A stretch of DNA of 64,000 nucleotides. Source: Desulfovibrio sp. Its GTDB lineage: Bacteria > Desulfobacterota > Desulfovibrionia > Desulfovibrionales > Desulfovibrionaceae. The notes below the pieces were generated by a model. It was not told where the DNA came from. It saw only the letters and a list, made by a program, of their open reading frames with translations, and did no database searches. Position 1 is the stretch's first letter, and each line of letters begins with the position of its first letter. The position numbers and the translations under genes are program-made. Shown here in pieces: positions 32,764 to 41,537 of the stretch. The stretch spans positions 1 to 64,000 of the forward strand of contig JACRDI010000009.1 in NCBI GenBank assembly GCA_016218665.1. Reading direction: 5' to 3'.

Positions 32764-35700
32764 ATGAAAATCACCGCCATTGTCTGGAACAGCCACGCCG
32801 AAGGGCTGGCCCGCGCGGCAGAGTCCCTGCCCTGGCTCACCCTGCGCCTGTATCCGGCCAAGAGCCTGGAGGACAGCCCGGAGCGCCAGGCCCAGGCCCT
32901 GGCCGACCTGCGTGGCTCAGACGCGGCCTTCCTGTATCGAGCCACGGAGCCGTTCTGGGACGACATGGAGCCGGAATTGAAGGAGGCGGGCAAGCGCGTG
33001 CCCACGGTCTGCCTGAGCTACGACCCCTCGCTCTGGGGCCTCTCCACCGCCCGGCCGGAGCTGGTGCAGGACGCCCACCGCTACATGACCTTCGGCGGCA
33101 TCCAGAACGTGGCGAACCTGTTGAAGGCCCTGGCGCGGGAGTTCGGCGGGCCGGAATACACGGAGCTGGATGCGCCGCCACCGGCCCCGGTTCCCTGGGA
33201 GGGCCTGTGGCATCCCGCTATGCCGACATCTGCCGGGGCGCGGCGGCACTTCGCCAGCTTGCCGGAATACCTGGCCTGGTACTCCAGTCACTGCGCCGGG
33301 CGGCCCATGGCCGACGGCCCCTGGGTGGGGCTGGTGGTGGGCCGCCACTACTGGGTGGGTGAAACGCTTGAAGTGGAGGAACTGCTCATCAGCGACCTGG
33401 AGGAGCAGGGCCTGCGCGTCATCCCCATCTTCACCAACACCATCAAGGATGACGGCCTGGGCAACAAGGGCGCGCTGGCCTGGCTGCGCGAGGTGTTCTT
33501 GGCCCCGGACGTGCCGAAGATATCCGCCGTCATCAAGCTGGTGAGCTTCTTTCTGGGCCACACGCGCAGCGGCGCAGGCAACCAGGAGGACGCCGCTGAC
33601 GACAAGGGGGCGGCTGTCGCCTCCTCGGGCGTGGCGGCGCTGAAGGAACTGGGCGTGCCGGTGTTCCAGCCCGTGTTCTCGTCCTCCAAGTCCGTGGAGC
33701 AGTGGCAGGACGACCCGCAGGGCCTAGGCAGCGAGGTGGCCTGGAGCGTGGCCATGCCCGAGTTCGAGGGCGTCATCGAACCCATGTACCTGGGCGGCGG
33801 CAGCCGGTACGAGAGCGCGGCCACCGGGGCCAGCCTGGAGCGCCGCGTGCCCGTGGCCGAGCGCAGCCAGCGCCTGTCCCGGCGCGTGGCGGCGTACATC
33901 CGGCTGGCGCAGAAGCCTGTGGCCGAGCGCAAGGTCGCCTTCATCCTGCACAACGACCCCTGCGCCTCGGTGGAGGCCACCGTGGGCGGCGCGGCCAAGC
34001 TGGACAGCCTGGAGAGCGTGTCGCGGATACTCGCGACCATGAAGGAACAGGGCTATAGCGTGGAACCGCCAGCGAGCGGAGCCGAACTCATCGAGACTAT
34101 CATGGCCCGCAAGGCTGTTTCCGAGTTCCGCTGGACCACCGTGGACGAGATCGTGCAGAAGGGCGGGGCGCTGGCCCGGCTGTCGCTCGGCACGTACCTT
34201 TCCTGGTGGCGGCACTACCCGGAGAAAGTTCGGACGCGCATCGCCGAGGCCTGGGGCGAGCCGCCGGGCGCCGAGGTGAACGGCGTGCCCCCGGCCATGC
34301 TCCACGAGGGCAAGATCGTCATCACCGGCGTGACCTACGGCAACGCGGCCATCTGCGTGCAGCCCAAGCGCGGTTGCGCCGGGCCGCGCTGTGACGGCCG
34401 GGTGTGCAAGATTCTCCACGACCCGGATATCCCGCCCCCGCACCAGTACATCGCCACGTACCGCTGGCTCCAGGACGAGACCGAGGGGTTCGGGGCGGAC
34501 GTGCTCATCCATGTGGGCACCCATGGCAACCTGGAGTTCCTGCCGGGCAAAAGCGTGGGCCTGTCCGCCTCCTGCCTGCCGGACCTGGCCCTGCACGAGG
34601 TGCCGCACCTGTACATCTACAACGCCGACAACCCGCCCGAGGGCACCATCGCCAAGCGCCGCAGCTACGCCGCGCTGGTGGACCACATGACCACGGCGCT
34701 GACGCACACCGAACTGTACGAGGAGCTGGACGAGCTGGCCCGGCACCTGGCCGAATGGGAGCAGGCCAAGGATTCCGACAAGACCCGCGCCCACATGCTG
34801 GAGCACCTGGTGCGCGACGTGGCCGAGAAGGCCAAGCTGCTCAGTTCCATCAGGGGCGGGGCGGACATGGACTTCGGCCGGCTCGCCACGGCCCTGCACG
34901 AGTCCCTGGACCTCATCCGCGGCACGCAGCACGACGACGGCATGCACGTGTTCGGCGGCGCGCCGGAGGGCGAGCGCCTGAACGCCTTCCTCTGGTCCAT
35001 CCTGCGCTACGACGCGGACGCCCCCAAGTCCCTTCGCCGCAGCCTGTGCCACATGCTGGGCCTGGAGCTGGACACCCTGCTGGCTGAGCCGGGGGCCGTG
35101 GATCAGCGCCTGAAGGTCAGCAACTCTGAGCTGCTGGCCGAAGTGGAGCGCCTGGGCCGGGAGTGCTGCGGCGCGGCGCTGGCCTGTGCGGACAGTGAAG
35201 GCTTCGTTCAGGCTGTGCTGGGCTTTGTGAGAGAATGTATGGTGGGCGAGCGCCTCGTGGACGGAGCTTCTGCCGACGACTTGCCCGCCATATTCCGCCG
35301 CATCCGAGACGTGAAGCGCCGCGTGGACGACTCCCTGGAAATCGACGCGCTGCTCAAAGGCTGCGCCGGGGGCTACATCGAACCGGGGCCGTCGGGCATC
35401 ATCACGCGCGGGCGCGAGGACATCCTGCCCACGGGCCGGAACTTCTACTCGCTCGACCCACGCCGCTTGCCTACGCGGGCCGCGCACATGGTGGGCATGC
35501 GCTTGGCCGACGCCATCATCGACAAGCATGTGCGCGAGGAAGGCCGCGTACCCGAGAACGTGGCCATGTTCTGGATGTGCAACGACATGATGTGGGCCGA
35601 CGGCGAGGGGATGGCGCAGATCTTCCACCTCATCGGCGTGCGCCCGGTGTGGAAGGGCAACGGACACGTGAAGGGCTTCGAGGTCATCCCGCTGGCCGAG

Positions 35701-36732
35701 TTGGGGCGGCCCCGCGTGGACGTGACCATCCGCGTCTCGGGCCTCCTGCGCGACAGCTTCGCGGAGCAGATGGCGCTCGTTGACGAGGCCATCCACTTTG
35801 TCGCCTGCCTGGAGGAAGCCGACGAGGACAACTACGTGCGCAAACACGCCCGCGCCACGCTGGAGAAATCCGGCGAGAGCGGCGACGAGGCGTGGAGGAA
35901 ATCCACCCTGCGCCTGTTCTCCTCCAAGCCCGGCACCTACCAGGCCGGGGTGAACCTGGCCGTGTACGCCTCGGCCTGGCAGACCGAAGCCGACCTGGCG
36001 GACATCTTCGTCTACTGGAATTCCTACGCCTACGGGCGCGGCGTGTTCGGCGAGCAGCGGCCCAGACAGTTGGAGGCCGCGCTGTCCACCGTAGACGTGA
36101 GCTACAACAAGGTGGTGAGCGACGAGCACGACCTGTTCAACTGCTGCGGCTACTACGGAACGCACGGCGGCATGACGGCGGCGGCCCGGCAATTCGGCGG
36201 CGGCGAGGTCAAGGGCTACTACGGCGACACCCGCGAGCCGGGCCGCGTGCAGGTGCGCGACCTGGCCGACGAGATCCGCCGCGTGGTGCGCACCCGGCTG
36301 CTCAATCCCGCCTGGATCGAGGGCATGAAGCGCCATGGCTACAAAGGCGCGGGCGACATCAGCAAGCGCGTGGGCCGCGTGTACGGGTGGGAGGCCACCA
36401 CCCGCGAGGTGGATGACTGGATCTTTGACGACATCGCCAAGACCTTTGTCATGGACGAGGAGAACCGCGAGTTTTTCCGCCAGCACAACCCCTGGGCGCT
36501 GGAGGAGATCGGGCGCAGGCTCCTGGAGGCCCAGTCGCGCGGGCTGTGGCAGGCCGACCCCGAAGTGCTGGACGCGCTCAAGGAGTCCTACCTGGAGATG
36601 GAGGGCTGGCTGGAGGAGAGCATGGGAGACGTCACGGGCGACTTCCAGGGCGGCAGCGTGGACATCATGCGGCCCGAGGACGTGGAGCAGTGGCAGGAGA
36701 TGATGCGGGCCATGAAGGCCAAGCCCGCCTAA
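32764..36732 (+). CDS. cobN: CobN-type chelatase large subunit
   Basis: A 1322-residue cytoplasmic protein of the CobN/ChlH/BchH family, the large substrate-binding subunit of ATP-driven metal chelatases. ATG 32764 has GGGGGAGG upstream. Family blocks are present: HVGTHGNLEFLPGKSVGLSA, YIYNADNPPEGTIAKRRS, YYGTHGGMTAA and NPAWIEGMKRHGYKGAGDI. The length is typical of CobN (about 1250-1350). It is followed by its AAA+ partners of the ChlI and ChlD type. Desulfovibrio-type bacteria make B12 with the single-subunit CbiK chelatase, so a CobN next to a TonB/ABC uptake system may act in import, for instance as a metal-removing (reverse) chelatase like HmuS. Confidence 0.9.
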   Translation: MKITAIVWNSHAEGLARAAESLPWLTLRLYPAKSLEDSPERQAQALADLRGSDAAFLYRATEPFWDDMEPELKEAGKRVPTVCLSYDPSLWGLSTARPELVQDAHRYMTFGGIQNVANLLKALAREFGGPEYTELDAPPPAPVPWEGLWHPAMPTSAGARRHFASLPEYLAWYSSHCAGRPMADGPWVGLVVGRHYWVGETLEVEELLISDLEEQGLRVIPIFTNTIKDDGLGNKGALAWLREVFLAPDVPKISAVIKLVSFFLGHTRSGAGNQEDAADDKGAAVASSGVAALKELGVPVFQPVFSSSKSVEQWQDDPQGLGSEVAWSVAMPEFEGVIEPMYLGGGSRYESAATGASLERRVPVAERSQRLSRRVAAYIRLAQKPVAERKVAFILHNDPCASVEATVGGAAKLDSLESVSRILATMKEQGYSVEPPASGAELIETIMARKAVSEFRWTTVDEIVQKGGALARLSLGTYLSWWRHYPEKVRTRIAEAWGEPPGAEVNGVPPAMLHEGKIVITGVTYGNAAICVQPKRGCAGPRCDGRVCKILHDPDIPPPHQYIATYRWLQDETEGFGADVLIHVGTHGNLEFLPGKSVGLSASCLPDLALHEVPHLYIYNADNPPEGTIAKRRSYAALVDHMTTALTHTELYEELDELARHLAEWEQAKDSDKTRAHMLEHLVRDVAEKAKLLSSIRGGADMDFGRLATALHESLDLIRGTQHDDGMHVFGGAPEGERLNAFLWSILRYDADAPKSLRRSLCHMLGLELDTLLAEPGAVDQRLKVSNSELLAEVERLGRECCGAALACADSEGFVQAVLGFVRECMVGERLVDGASADDLPAIFRRIRDVKRRVDDSLEIDALLKGCAGGYIEPGPSGIITRGREDILPTGRNFYSLDPRRLPTRAAHMVGMRLADAIIDKHVREEGRVPENVAMFWMCNDMMWADGEGMAQIFHLIGVRPVWKGNGHVKGFEVIPLAELGRPRVDVTIRVSGLLRDSFAEQMALVDEAIHFVACLEEADEDNYVRKHARATLEKSGESGDEAWRKSTLRLFSSKPGTYQAGVNLAVYASAWQTEADLADIFVYWNSYAYGRGVFGEQRPRQLEAALSTVDVSYNKVVSDEHDLFNCCGYYGTHGGMTAAARQFGGGEVKGYYGDTREPGRVQVRDLADEIRRVVRTRLLNPAWIEGMKRHGYKGAGDISKRVGRVYGWEATTREVDDWIFDDIAKTFVMDEENREFFRQHNPWALEEIGRRLLEAQSRGLWQADPEVLDALKESYLEMEGWLEESMGDVTGDFQGGSVDIMRPEDVEQWQEMMRAMKAKPA

Positions 36733-36751
36733 ACATACGGAGCGAGACACC

Positions 36752-37786
36752 TTGAAGAACCACAACTTCGCCTACCCCTTCTCGGCCATTGTGGGCCAGG
36801 AGCTTATGAAGGAGGCCCTGCTGCTCAACGTGGTCAATCCACGCCTGGGCGGCGTGCTCATCCGGGGCGAGAAGGGTACGGCCAAGAGCACGGCGGTGCG
36901 CGCCCTGGCCAGCCTGCTGCCGGAAATGGACGTGGCCGAGGGCTGCCCCTTCGCCTGCAATCCCGGCGGTGCAGATCTGTGCGAGGCATGCGCGGCCAAG
37001 GCCCAGGCCGATGCGCTCACCGCGAGTCGCCGCCGCATCCGCGTGGTGGACCTGCCCGTGGGCGCGACGGAGGACCGCGTGCTCGGCACCCTGGACCTCG
37101 AAGCCGCCATCAAGAAGGGCGAGAAGCACTTCGAGCCGGGCATCCTGGCCGAGGCGCACCGGGGCATCCTCTACGTGGACGAGGCGAACCTCTTGGACGA
37201 CCACATCGTGGACGTGCTGCTCGACGCCGCCGCCATGGGAGTGAACACCGTGGAGCGCGAGGGGGTAAGCTTCAGCCATCCGGCGCGTTTCGTGCTGGTG
37301 GGCACCATGAACCCGGAGGAAGGCGAACTCAGGCCCCAGCTGCTGGACCGCTTCGGCCTGTGCGTGCAGGTGGAGGGCATTCTGGACATCGATAGCCGCG
37401 TGGAGGTGGTGCAGCGCCGCGCGGCCTACGAGGACAGCCCCGAGGGCTTCGCCCAGGCCTGGGCGGACAAGGAACAGGCCGTGGCGGACCGTGTGGAGCG
37501 CGCCCGCGCCCTGCTGCCCCGTGTGGGCTTCCCGGACGAACTCCTGCGCCTGGTGGCCCAAATCGCCGTGGATATGGGCGTGGACGGCCATAGGGCGGAC
37601 CTGGTGATGATGAAAACCGCCAAGACCTTGGCCGCGCTGGATGGGCGCGACATCGCCACCCGCGAGGACGTGGGCCGCGCCGCCGAGCTGGCCCTGCCGC
37701 ACCGCATGCGCAAGAAGCCCTTCCAGGACATCGGCCTGGACAAAAATACGCTGGCCGGGAGCATGGAGAAGGGCCTTGCCCGCTAG
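36752..37786 (+). CDS. magnesium-chelatase ChlI/BchI-like AAA+ subunit
   Basis: A 344-residue AAA+ ATPase that powers the large chelatase subunit. It uses TTG 36752 with GGAG 9 bases upstream, 19 bases after cobN. Walker A is GEKGTAKST, Walker B ILYVDEANLLDD, sensor/insert GTMNPEEGELRPQLLDRFGL; a four-cysteine group (CPFACNPGGADLCEACAAK) in the N-terminal insert could bind metal. The size matches BchI (about 340). The next gene overlaps its end by 11 bases. Confidence 0.92.
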   Translation: MKNHNFAYPFSAIVGQELMKEALLLNVVNPRLGGVLIRGEKGTAKSTAVRALASLLPEMDVAEGCPFACNPGGADLCEACAAKAQADALTASRRRIRVVDLPVGATEDRVLGTLDLEAAIKKGEKHFEPGILAEAHRGILYVDEANLLDDHIVDVLLDAAAMGVNTVEREGVSFSHPARFVLVGTMNPEEGELRPQLLDRFGLCVQVEGILDIDSRVEVVQRRAAYEDSPEGFAQAWADKEQAVADRVERARALLPRVGFPDELLRLVAQIAVDMGVDGHRADLVMMKTAKTLAALDGRDIATREDVGRAAELALPHRMRKKPFQDIGLDKNTLAGSMEKGLAR

Positions 37787-39881
37787 ACCGCAGGTGTACC
37801 CCTTCAGCGCCCTGGTGGGGCAGGAGCGCCTGAGGCGCGCGCTCATGGTCTGCGCCGTGTGCCCGTCCATCGGCGGGGTGCTGGTGCGCGGGCAGAAGGG
37901 CACGGCCAAGTCCACCGCTGTGCGCGCCCTGGCGGCGTTGTTGCCGCATATCGAAGTGGTGCGCGGTTGTCCATTTTCCTGCGCCCCGGAGGGACCGCAC
38001 TGCCCTGAATGCGCCAACCGCCTGCACCAGGGCGAGATTTCGCCCACCGACTGGCGACCCGCCCGGCTGGTGGACCTGCCGCTGGGGGCCACCGAGGACC
38101 GCGTGTCCGGCTCGCTCGACCTGGAAGCAGCCATCCGCCACGGACGCAAGCAGCTTGAGCCGGGCCTCTTGGCCCGCGCCCATCGAGGCGTGCTGTACGT
38201 GGACGAGGTGAACCTCTTGTCCGACCATCTGGTGGACATCCTGCTCGACGCCGCCAGCCTGGGCGAGAACGTGGTGGAGCGCGAGGGCGTCAGCTTTAGG
38301 CATCCGGCGCAGGTCATCCTGGTCGGGACCATGAACCCGGAGGAGGGCGAACTCAGGCCCCAGTTGCTGGACCGCTTCGGCCTGTGCGTGGAGGTGGCTG
38401 CGCCCCTGGACCTGGACGAGCGCATGGAGGTGCTGCGCCGCCGCGAGGCCTTCGATGCCGACCCGGGCGGCTTCGCCGCCTCATGGGCTGAGGAGGAGCG
38501 CCGGACTGCGCGGGCCATTGTGGAGGCGCGCCGCGCCCTGCCGCTGGTGCGCATCCCGGCCCCACTGCTTAGGCAGGCCACGGAGCTGTGCCTGGAGGCC
38601 TGCGTGGCCGGACACCGGGCGGACATCGCCCTGCGCCTTACCGCCCGCGCCCTGGCAGCCCTGGCCGGGCGCGAGGACGTTCGCCAGGCCGACCTGGACG
38701 AGGCTGCCGAGTTGGTGCTGCTGCACCGCCGCCGCATGCCCCCGCCGCCGCCTCCACAACAGCCGGAGGAGCAGGAGGAGCAGAAGCAGGAAGAACAGCA
38801 CGACCACGAACATCAGCATAATGAGCAGCCCGAACAGGAGCCGCAACAGCCCGAGCCGCAGCAGGCCGAATCACAGCCAGAAGATGCCCGCGCCAGCGAG
38901 GAGGAAGGCGAGTTGGAGGAGTCGCCGCCGGACGAATCAGACGAATCAGACGAATCGGGCGAATCGGACCAGGAGGGTAAGGCCGCCCCGCTGGCCCTGG
39001 AGACCATCTTCCCCGTGGGCGCGGCCTTCCGCGTCAAGCCCATCGTGTACAAGAAGGACCGTGTGGTGCGCACGGGTTCGGGCAGGCGCACGCGCTCGCG
39101 CACCAGCCAGAAGTCCGGGCGCTACGTCAAGGCCAGGTACAACTCGGCACCCACGGACTTGGCCCTGGACGCCACCCTGCGTGCCGCCGCGCCGTTTCAG
39201 CGCTCGCGCAGGCTGAAGCTCGTCACGCCGGCTGAAATCGCCGAAGGCGTCGCCGTGCTGGTGCGCTCCTCCGACCTGCGCCAGCGCGTGCGCGAGAAGC
39301 GCATGGGCCACTTCATCGTCTTCGTGGTGGACGCCAGCGGCAGCATGGGCGCTGGCCGCCGCATGGTGGAGACCAAGGGCGCGGTGCTGTCGCTCCTGCT
39401 CGACGCCTACCAGAAGCGCGACAAGGTGGGGCTGGTGGCCTTCCGGGGCGAGGGAGCCTCGGTGCTGCTGCCGCCAACCAGCAGCGTGGACCTGGCCTAC
39501 AAGCTCCTGGAGGAGCTGCCCACGGGCGGCAAGACCCCGCTGGTGCATGGCCTGTCCCTGGGGCACGAGCTGCTGGAACGCCAACTGCGGCGCGATCCGG
39601 CCAGCTTCCCGGTGCTGGTGGTCATCTCCGACGGCAAGGCCAACGTGAGCCTTGCCGGGGGCAAGCCCGTGGCGGAGTCGCGCGAAGCGGCGCGGGCCAT
39701 TGCGGACGACCCGCGCATCCGCTCACTCGTGGTGGATGTGGAGAAGGCCGGGCTGGTGCGCTTCGGCCTGGCAGAAGGCTTGGCCGCAGAAATGGGCGCG
39801 CAGTACTTCCGCATCGAGGACTTGAAGGCCCGCGACTTGGTGGACGTGCTGCGCCGAGAGGTGCTGGAGACCTCGCCTTAG
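37776..39881 (+). CDS. magnesium-chelatase ChlD/BchD-like subunit with AAA+ and VWA domains
   Basis: A 701-residue partner of the preceding ATPase. TTG 37776 with GGAGAAGG upstream overlaps the ChlI-like gene; GTG 37794 is the alternative. Residues about 5-320 are a second AAA+ domain with intact GQKGTAKST and LYVDEVNLL; it also has CPFSC/CPEC cysteines. Residues about 320-410 are a low-complexity Gln/Glu/His/Pro/Ser/Asp linker (HDHEHQHNEQ and DESDESDESGESD, the last from a 9-base tandem repeat near 38936). The C-terminal VWA domain has the MIDAS motif VDASGSMGAG. The intact N-terminal ATPase is unlike many ChlD proteins, whose Walker motifs are degenerate. Confidence 0.9.
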   Translation: MPARPQVYPFSALVGQERLRRALMVCAVCPSIGGVLVRGQKGTAKSTAVRALAALLPHIEVVRGCPFSCAPEGPHCPECANRLHQGEISPTDWRPARLVDLPLGATEDRVSGSLDLEAAIRHGRKQLEPGLLARAHRGVLYVDEVNLLSDHLVDILLDAASLGENVVEREGVSFRHPAQVILVGTMNPEEGELRPQLLDRFGLCVEVAAPLDLDERMEVLRRREAFDADPGGFAASWAEEERRTARAIVEARRALPLVRIPAPLLRQATELCLEACVAGHRADIALRLTARALAALAGREDVRQADLDEAAELVLLHRRRMPPPPPPQQPEEQEEQKQEEQHDHEHQHNEQPEQEPQQPEPQQAESQPEDARASEEEGELEESPPDESDESDESGESDQEGKAAPLALETIFPVGAAFRVKPIVYKKDRVVRTGSGRRTRSRTSQKSGRYVKARYNSAPTDLALDATLRAAAPFQRSRRLKLVTPAEIAEGVAVLVRSSDLRQRVREKRMGHFIVFVVDASGSMGAGRRMVETKGAVLSLLLDAYQKRDKVGLVAFRGEGASVLLPPTSSVDLAYKLLEELPTGGKTPLVHGLSLGHELLERQLRRDPASFPVLVVISDGKANVSLAGGKPVAESREAARAIADDPRIRSLVVDVEKAGLVRFGLAEGLAAEMGAQYFRIEDLKARDLVDVLRREVLETSP

Positions 39882-39940
39882 GGCTTGTGCCAACACCGCT
39901 TGTCAGATAGAGAATGAGGCAAATCCATAGGGAGGCTCCC

Positions 39941-40354
39941 ATGCGCAAAACCATCCAGCTTCTGGCCCTGCTATCCCTGCTCCTTGTCTCGTCCACGGCC
40001 CTGGCCGGTGCCAGCGACCCGCTGTTCATCAACCTCACCAGCGACGACCCGCACCGCGCGCTCATGGCCATCAGCTTCGGCCAGGCGCAGATGGAACGCG
40101 GCCACCCGCTCACCGTGTACCTGAATGACCACGCCGTTCTGGTGGCGAGCAAAAAGAACGCCGCCAAGTTCGCTGAGCAGCAGAAGCTCCTCTCCGGCAT
40201 CGCCGCCAAGGGCGGCACCGTGCTGGTGTGCCCCATGTGCAGCAAGAAGTTCGGCGTGGCCGAGGCTGACTTCATCAGCGGAGCCAAGCTCACCAGCCCG
40301 GACATCACCGGCCCGGCCCTATTCAAAGACAACACCAAGACGCTGTCCTGGTAG
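39941..40354 (+). CDS. exported DsrE-family protein
   Basis: A 137-residue DsrE/YchN-fold protein with a signal peptide (IQLLALLSLLLVSSTALAGA) that places it in the periplasm. The core FINLTSDDPHRALMAISFGQ and VTVYLNDHAV-like strand pattern fits the family, and VLVCPMCSKKF carries two cysteines. ATG 39941 has AGGGAGG upstream. Family members bind sulfur or act in sulfur relay; this one could carry persulfide or metal in the periplasm. It follows the chelatase operon and converges on the His-rich gene. Confidence 0.8.
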   Translation: MRKTIQLLALLSLLLVSSTALAGASDPLFINLTSDDPHRALMAISFGQAQMERGHPLTVYLNDHAVLVASKKNAAKFAEQQKLLSGIAAKGGTVLVCPMCSKKFGVAEADFISGAKLTSPDITGPALFKDNTKTLSW

Positions 40355-40381
40355 CGTGGCAGGGGGCAGGCCCCCCGGTCC

Positions 40382-40642
40382 CTAGTGCTTGTGGTCGTGC
40401 GGTTCCTTGGCGTGGCCCTGGTGCTCGTGGTCGTGCGGGCCGTGCTCGCCCGTGTGCTCATGGACATGGCCCGCGCCTTCGGCGTGGTCGTGCGCATGCT
40501 TATGCTCATGCTGGTGTTCGTGGCTGTGGGTGTGCTCGTGCGGATGCGAATGCTCGCCCATGCCGGGGTGCGTGTGCGGATGCTCATGCGTGTGGCTGTG
40601 CTCGTGCGCATGGTCGTGGCTGTGCTCATGGTCGCCCTTCAT
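40382..40642 (-). CDS. histidine-rich metal-binding protein
   Basis: An 86-residue protein with 34 histidines, mostly in xH dipeptides (HEHSHDHAHEHSHTHEHPH) alternating with Glu, Asp, Ser and Thr. ATG 40642 follows AAAGGAG, so the longer frame to 40720 is rejected. It has no membrane or signal segment. It probably buffers or stores Ni, Co or Zn in the cytoplasm, like Hpn or SlyD tails. It converges on the DsrE-family gene and stands apart from nrdDG. Function inferred from composition only. Confidence 0.82.
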   Translation of the reverse strand: MKGDHEHSHDHAHEHSHTHEHPHTHPGMGEHSHPHEHTHSHEHQHEHKHAHDHAEGAGHVHEHTGEHGPHDHEHQGHAKEPHDHKH

Positions 40643-40787
40643 GGCCGTCTCCTTTCCCTTCCGGGAGTTAAGATATTGACCCCAATATAATACGGAGAAG
40701 GGCCTCGGTACAGCCCGCACGCAAAATTCATTCGTGCACGCGTCGGAGCTTGTATTGCCGATCGGTCATACCCTGCGCACCTGACGC

Positions 40788-41537
40788 CTAGTTTCGTATG
40801 ATAAGCTGTTGCCCGGCCCCGAGCGCCGCCCTCAGCCTCGCCACGAGCGCCTCGTCCACCCGCGCCCGCCCAGCCGTCGCAAGACTAGCATCAGCGCAGC
40901 CCTCGGGCTGGAAGGCCTGCAACGCCCACAGCGGCGTCCCGGCGGCGGCGATCTCTCCTGCCAGTTCCAGCAGTTCGTCCTCGGGCAGCAGTGCCGGATG
41001 CCAGGTGGTGCGCAGCTCGAAGGGAATGCCGGATTCCCGCAGCAGGTCCAGGCTCGCCCAGGCGTCCTCCGCGCTTCCTGGGGCGCCGGTGATGCGCGGG
41101 TAGGCCCGGCGCGGGGCCTTCAGGTCCAGGCCGACCCAGCCGCACAAAGGCAGAACGCGCTCCAATGCCTGCGGGGCCATGCCGCTGGTGTGCAGCCCCA
41201 CCTCGAAACCCAGGCCGCGCACCTGGCGCATGGCCTCGGCCAGGCCCGGCTGAAGGAGCGGCTCGCCGCCGGAGAACACAACCGCGTCCAGCAGGCCGGG
41301 CCGCGTCGTGAGCCAGGCCAACACCTCCGGCCATGTCCTTTCGCCCGGTCCGAAGGGACGCAGGGCGGCGTTGTGGCAATAGGGGCAGTTCCAGGCGCAG
41401 CCCTGGCAGAACACCGTGGCCGCCAGCATGCCCGGCCAGTCTGAGGTGCTTAAGGGGGTGAGGCCGCCCACGACGATTTCAGTGGCGGCGTCGGTGGCGA
41501 CGTCGGCGGCCTCACCCTTGTGCGCGGCGGATGTCAC
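40788..41537 (-). CDS. nrdG: anaerobic ribonucleotide reductase activating protein NrdG
   Basis: A 249-residue radical SAM enzyme that puts the glycyl radical on NrdD. The motif region FCQGCAWNCPYCHN contains the CxxxCxxC cluster site; the SAM-binding GGE occurs as VVFSGGEPLL. GTG 41537 overlaps the nrdD stop by 4 bases (GTGA), so translation is coupled. Longer than E. coli NrdG (154), it belongs to the larger pyruvate-formate-lyase-activase-like NrdG type. It is controlled with nrdD by the cobalamin riboswitch. Confidence 0.92.
   Translation of the reverse strand: MTSAAHKGEAADVATDAATEIVVGGLTPLSTSDWPGMLAATVFCQGCAWNCPYCHNAALRPFGPGERTWPEVLAWLTTRPGLLDAVVFSGGEPLLQPGLAEAMRQVRGLGFEVGLHTSGMAPQALERVLPLCGWVGLDLKAPRRAYPRITGAPGSAEDAWASLDLLRESGIPFELRTTWHPALLPEDELLELAGEIAAAGTPLWALQAFQPEGCADASLATAGRARVDEALVARLRAALGAGQQLIIRN

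Noticed and set aside
33724-36765. About 1000-codon open frame antisense to cobN
   Set aside because: It mirrors the third-position GC bias of cobN; the composition is repetitive Val/Ala/Gly/His and it has no domain. The sense frame is a textbook CobN.
32764-39881. CobN/ChlI/ChlD as the cobalt insertion step of aerobic B12 synthesis
   Set aside because: The host looks like a strict anaerobe, no other late B12 genes are nearby, and the operon starts with uptake genes. The possibility is kept as the refuting case in the finding.
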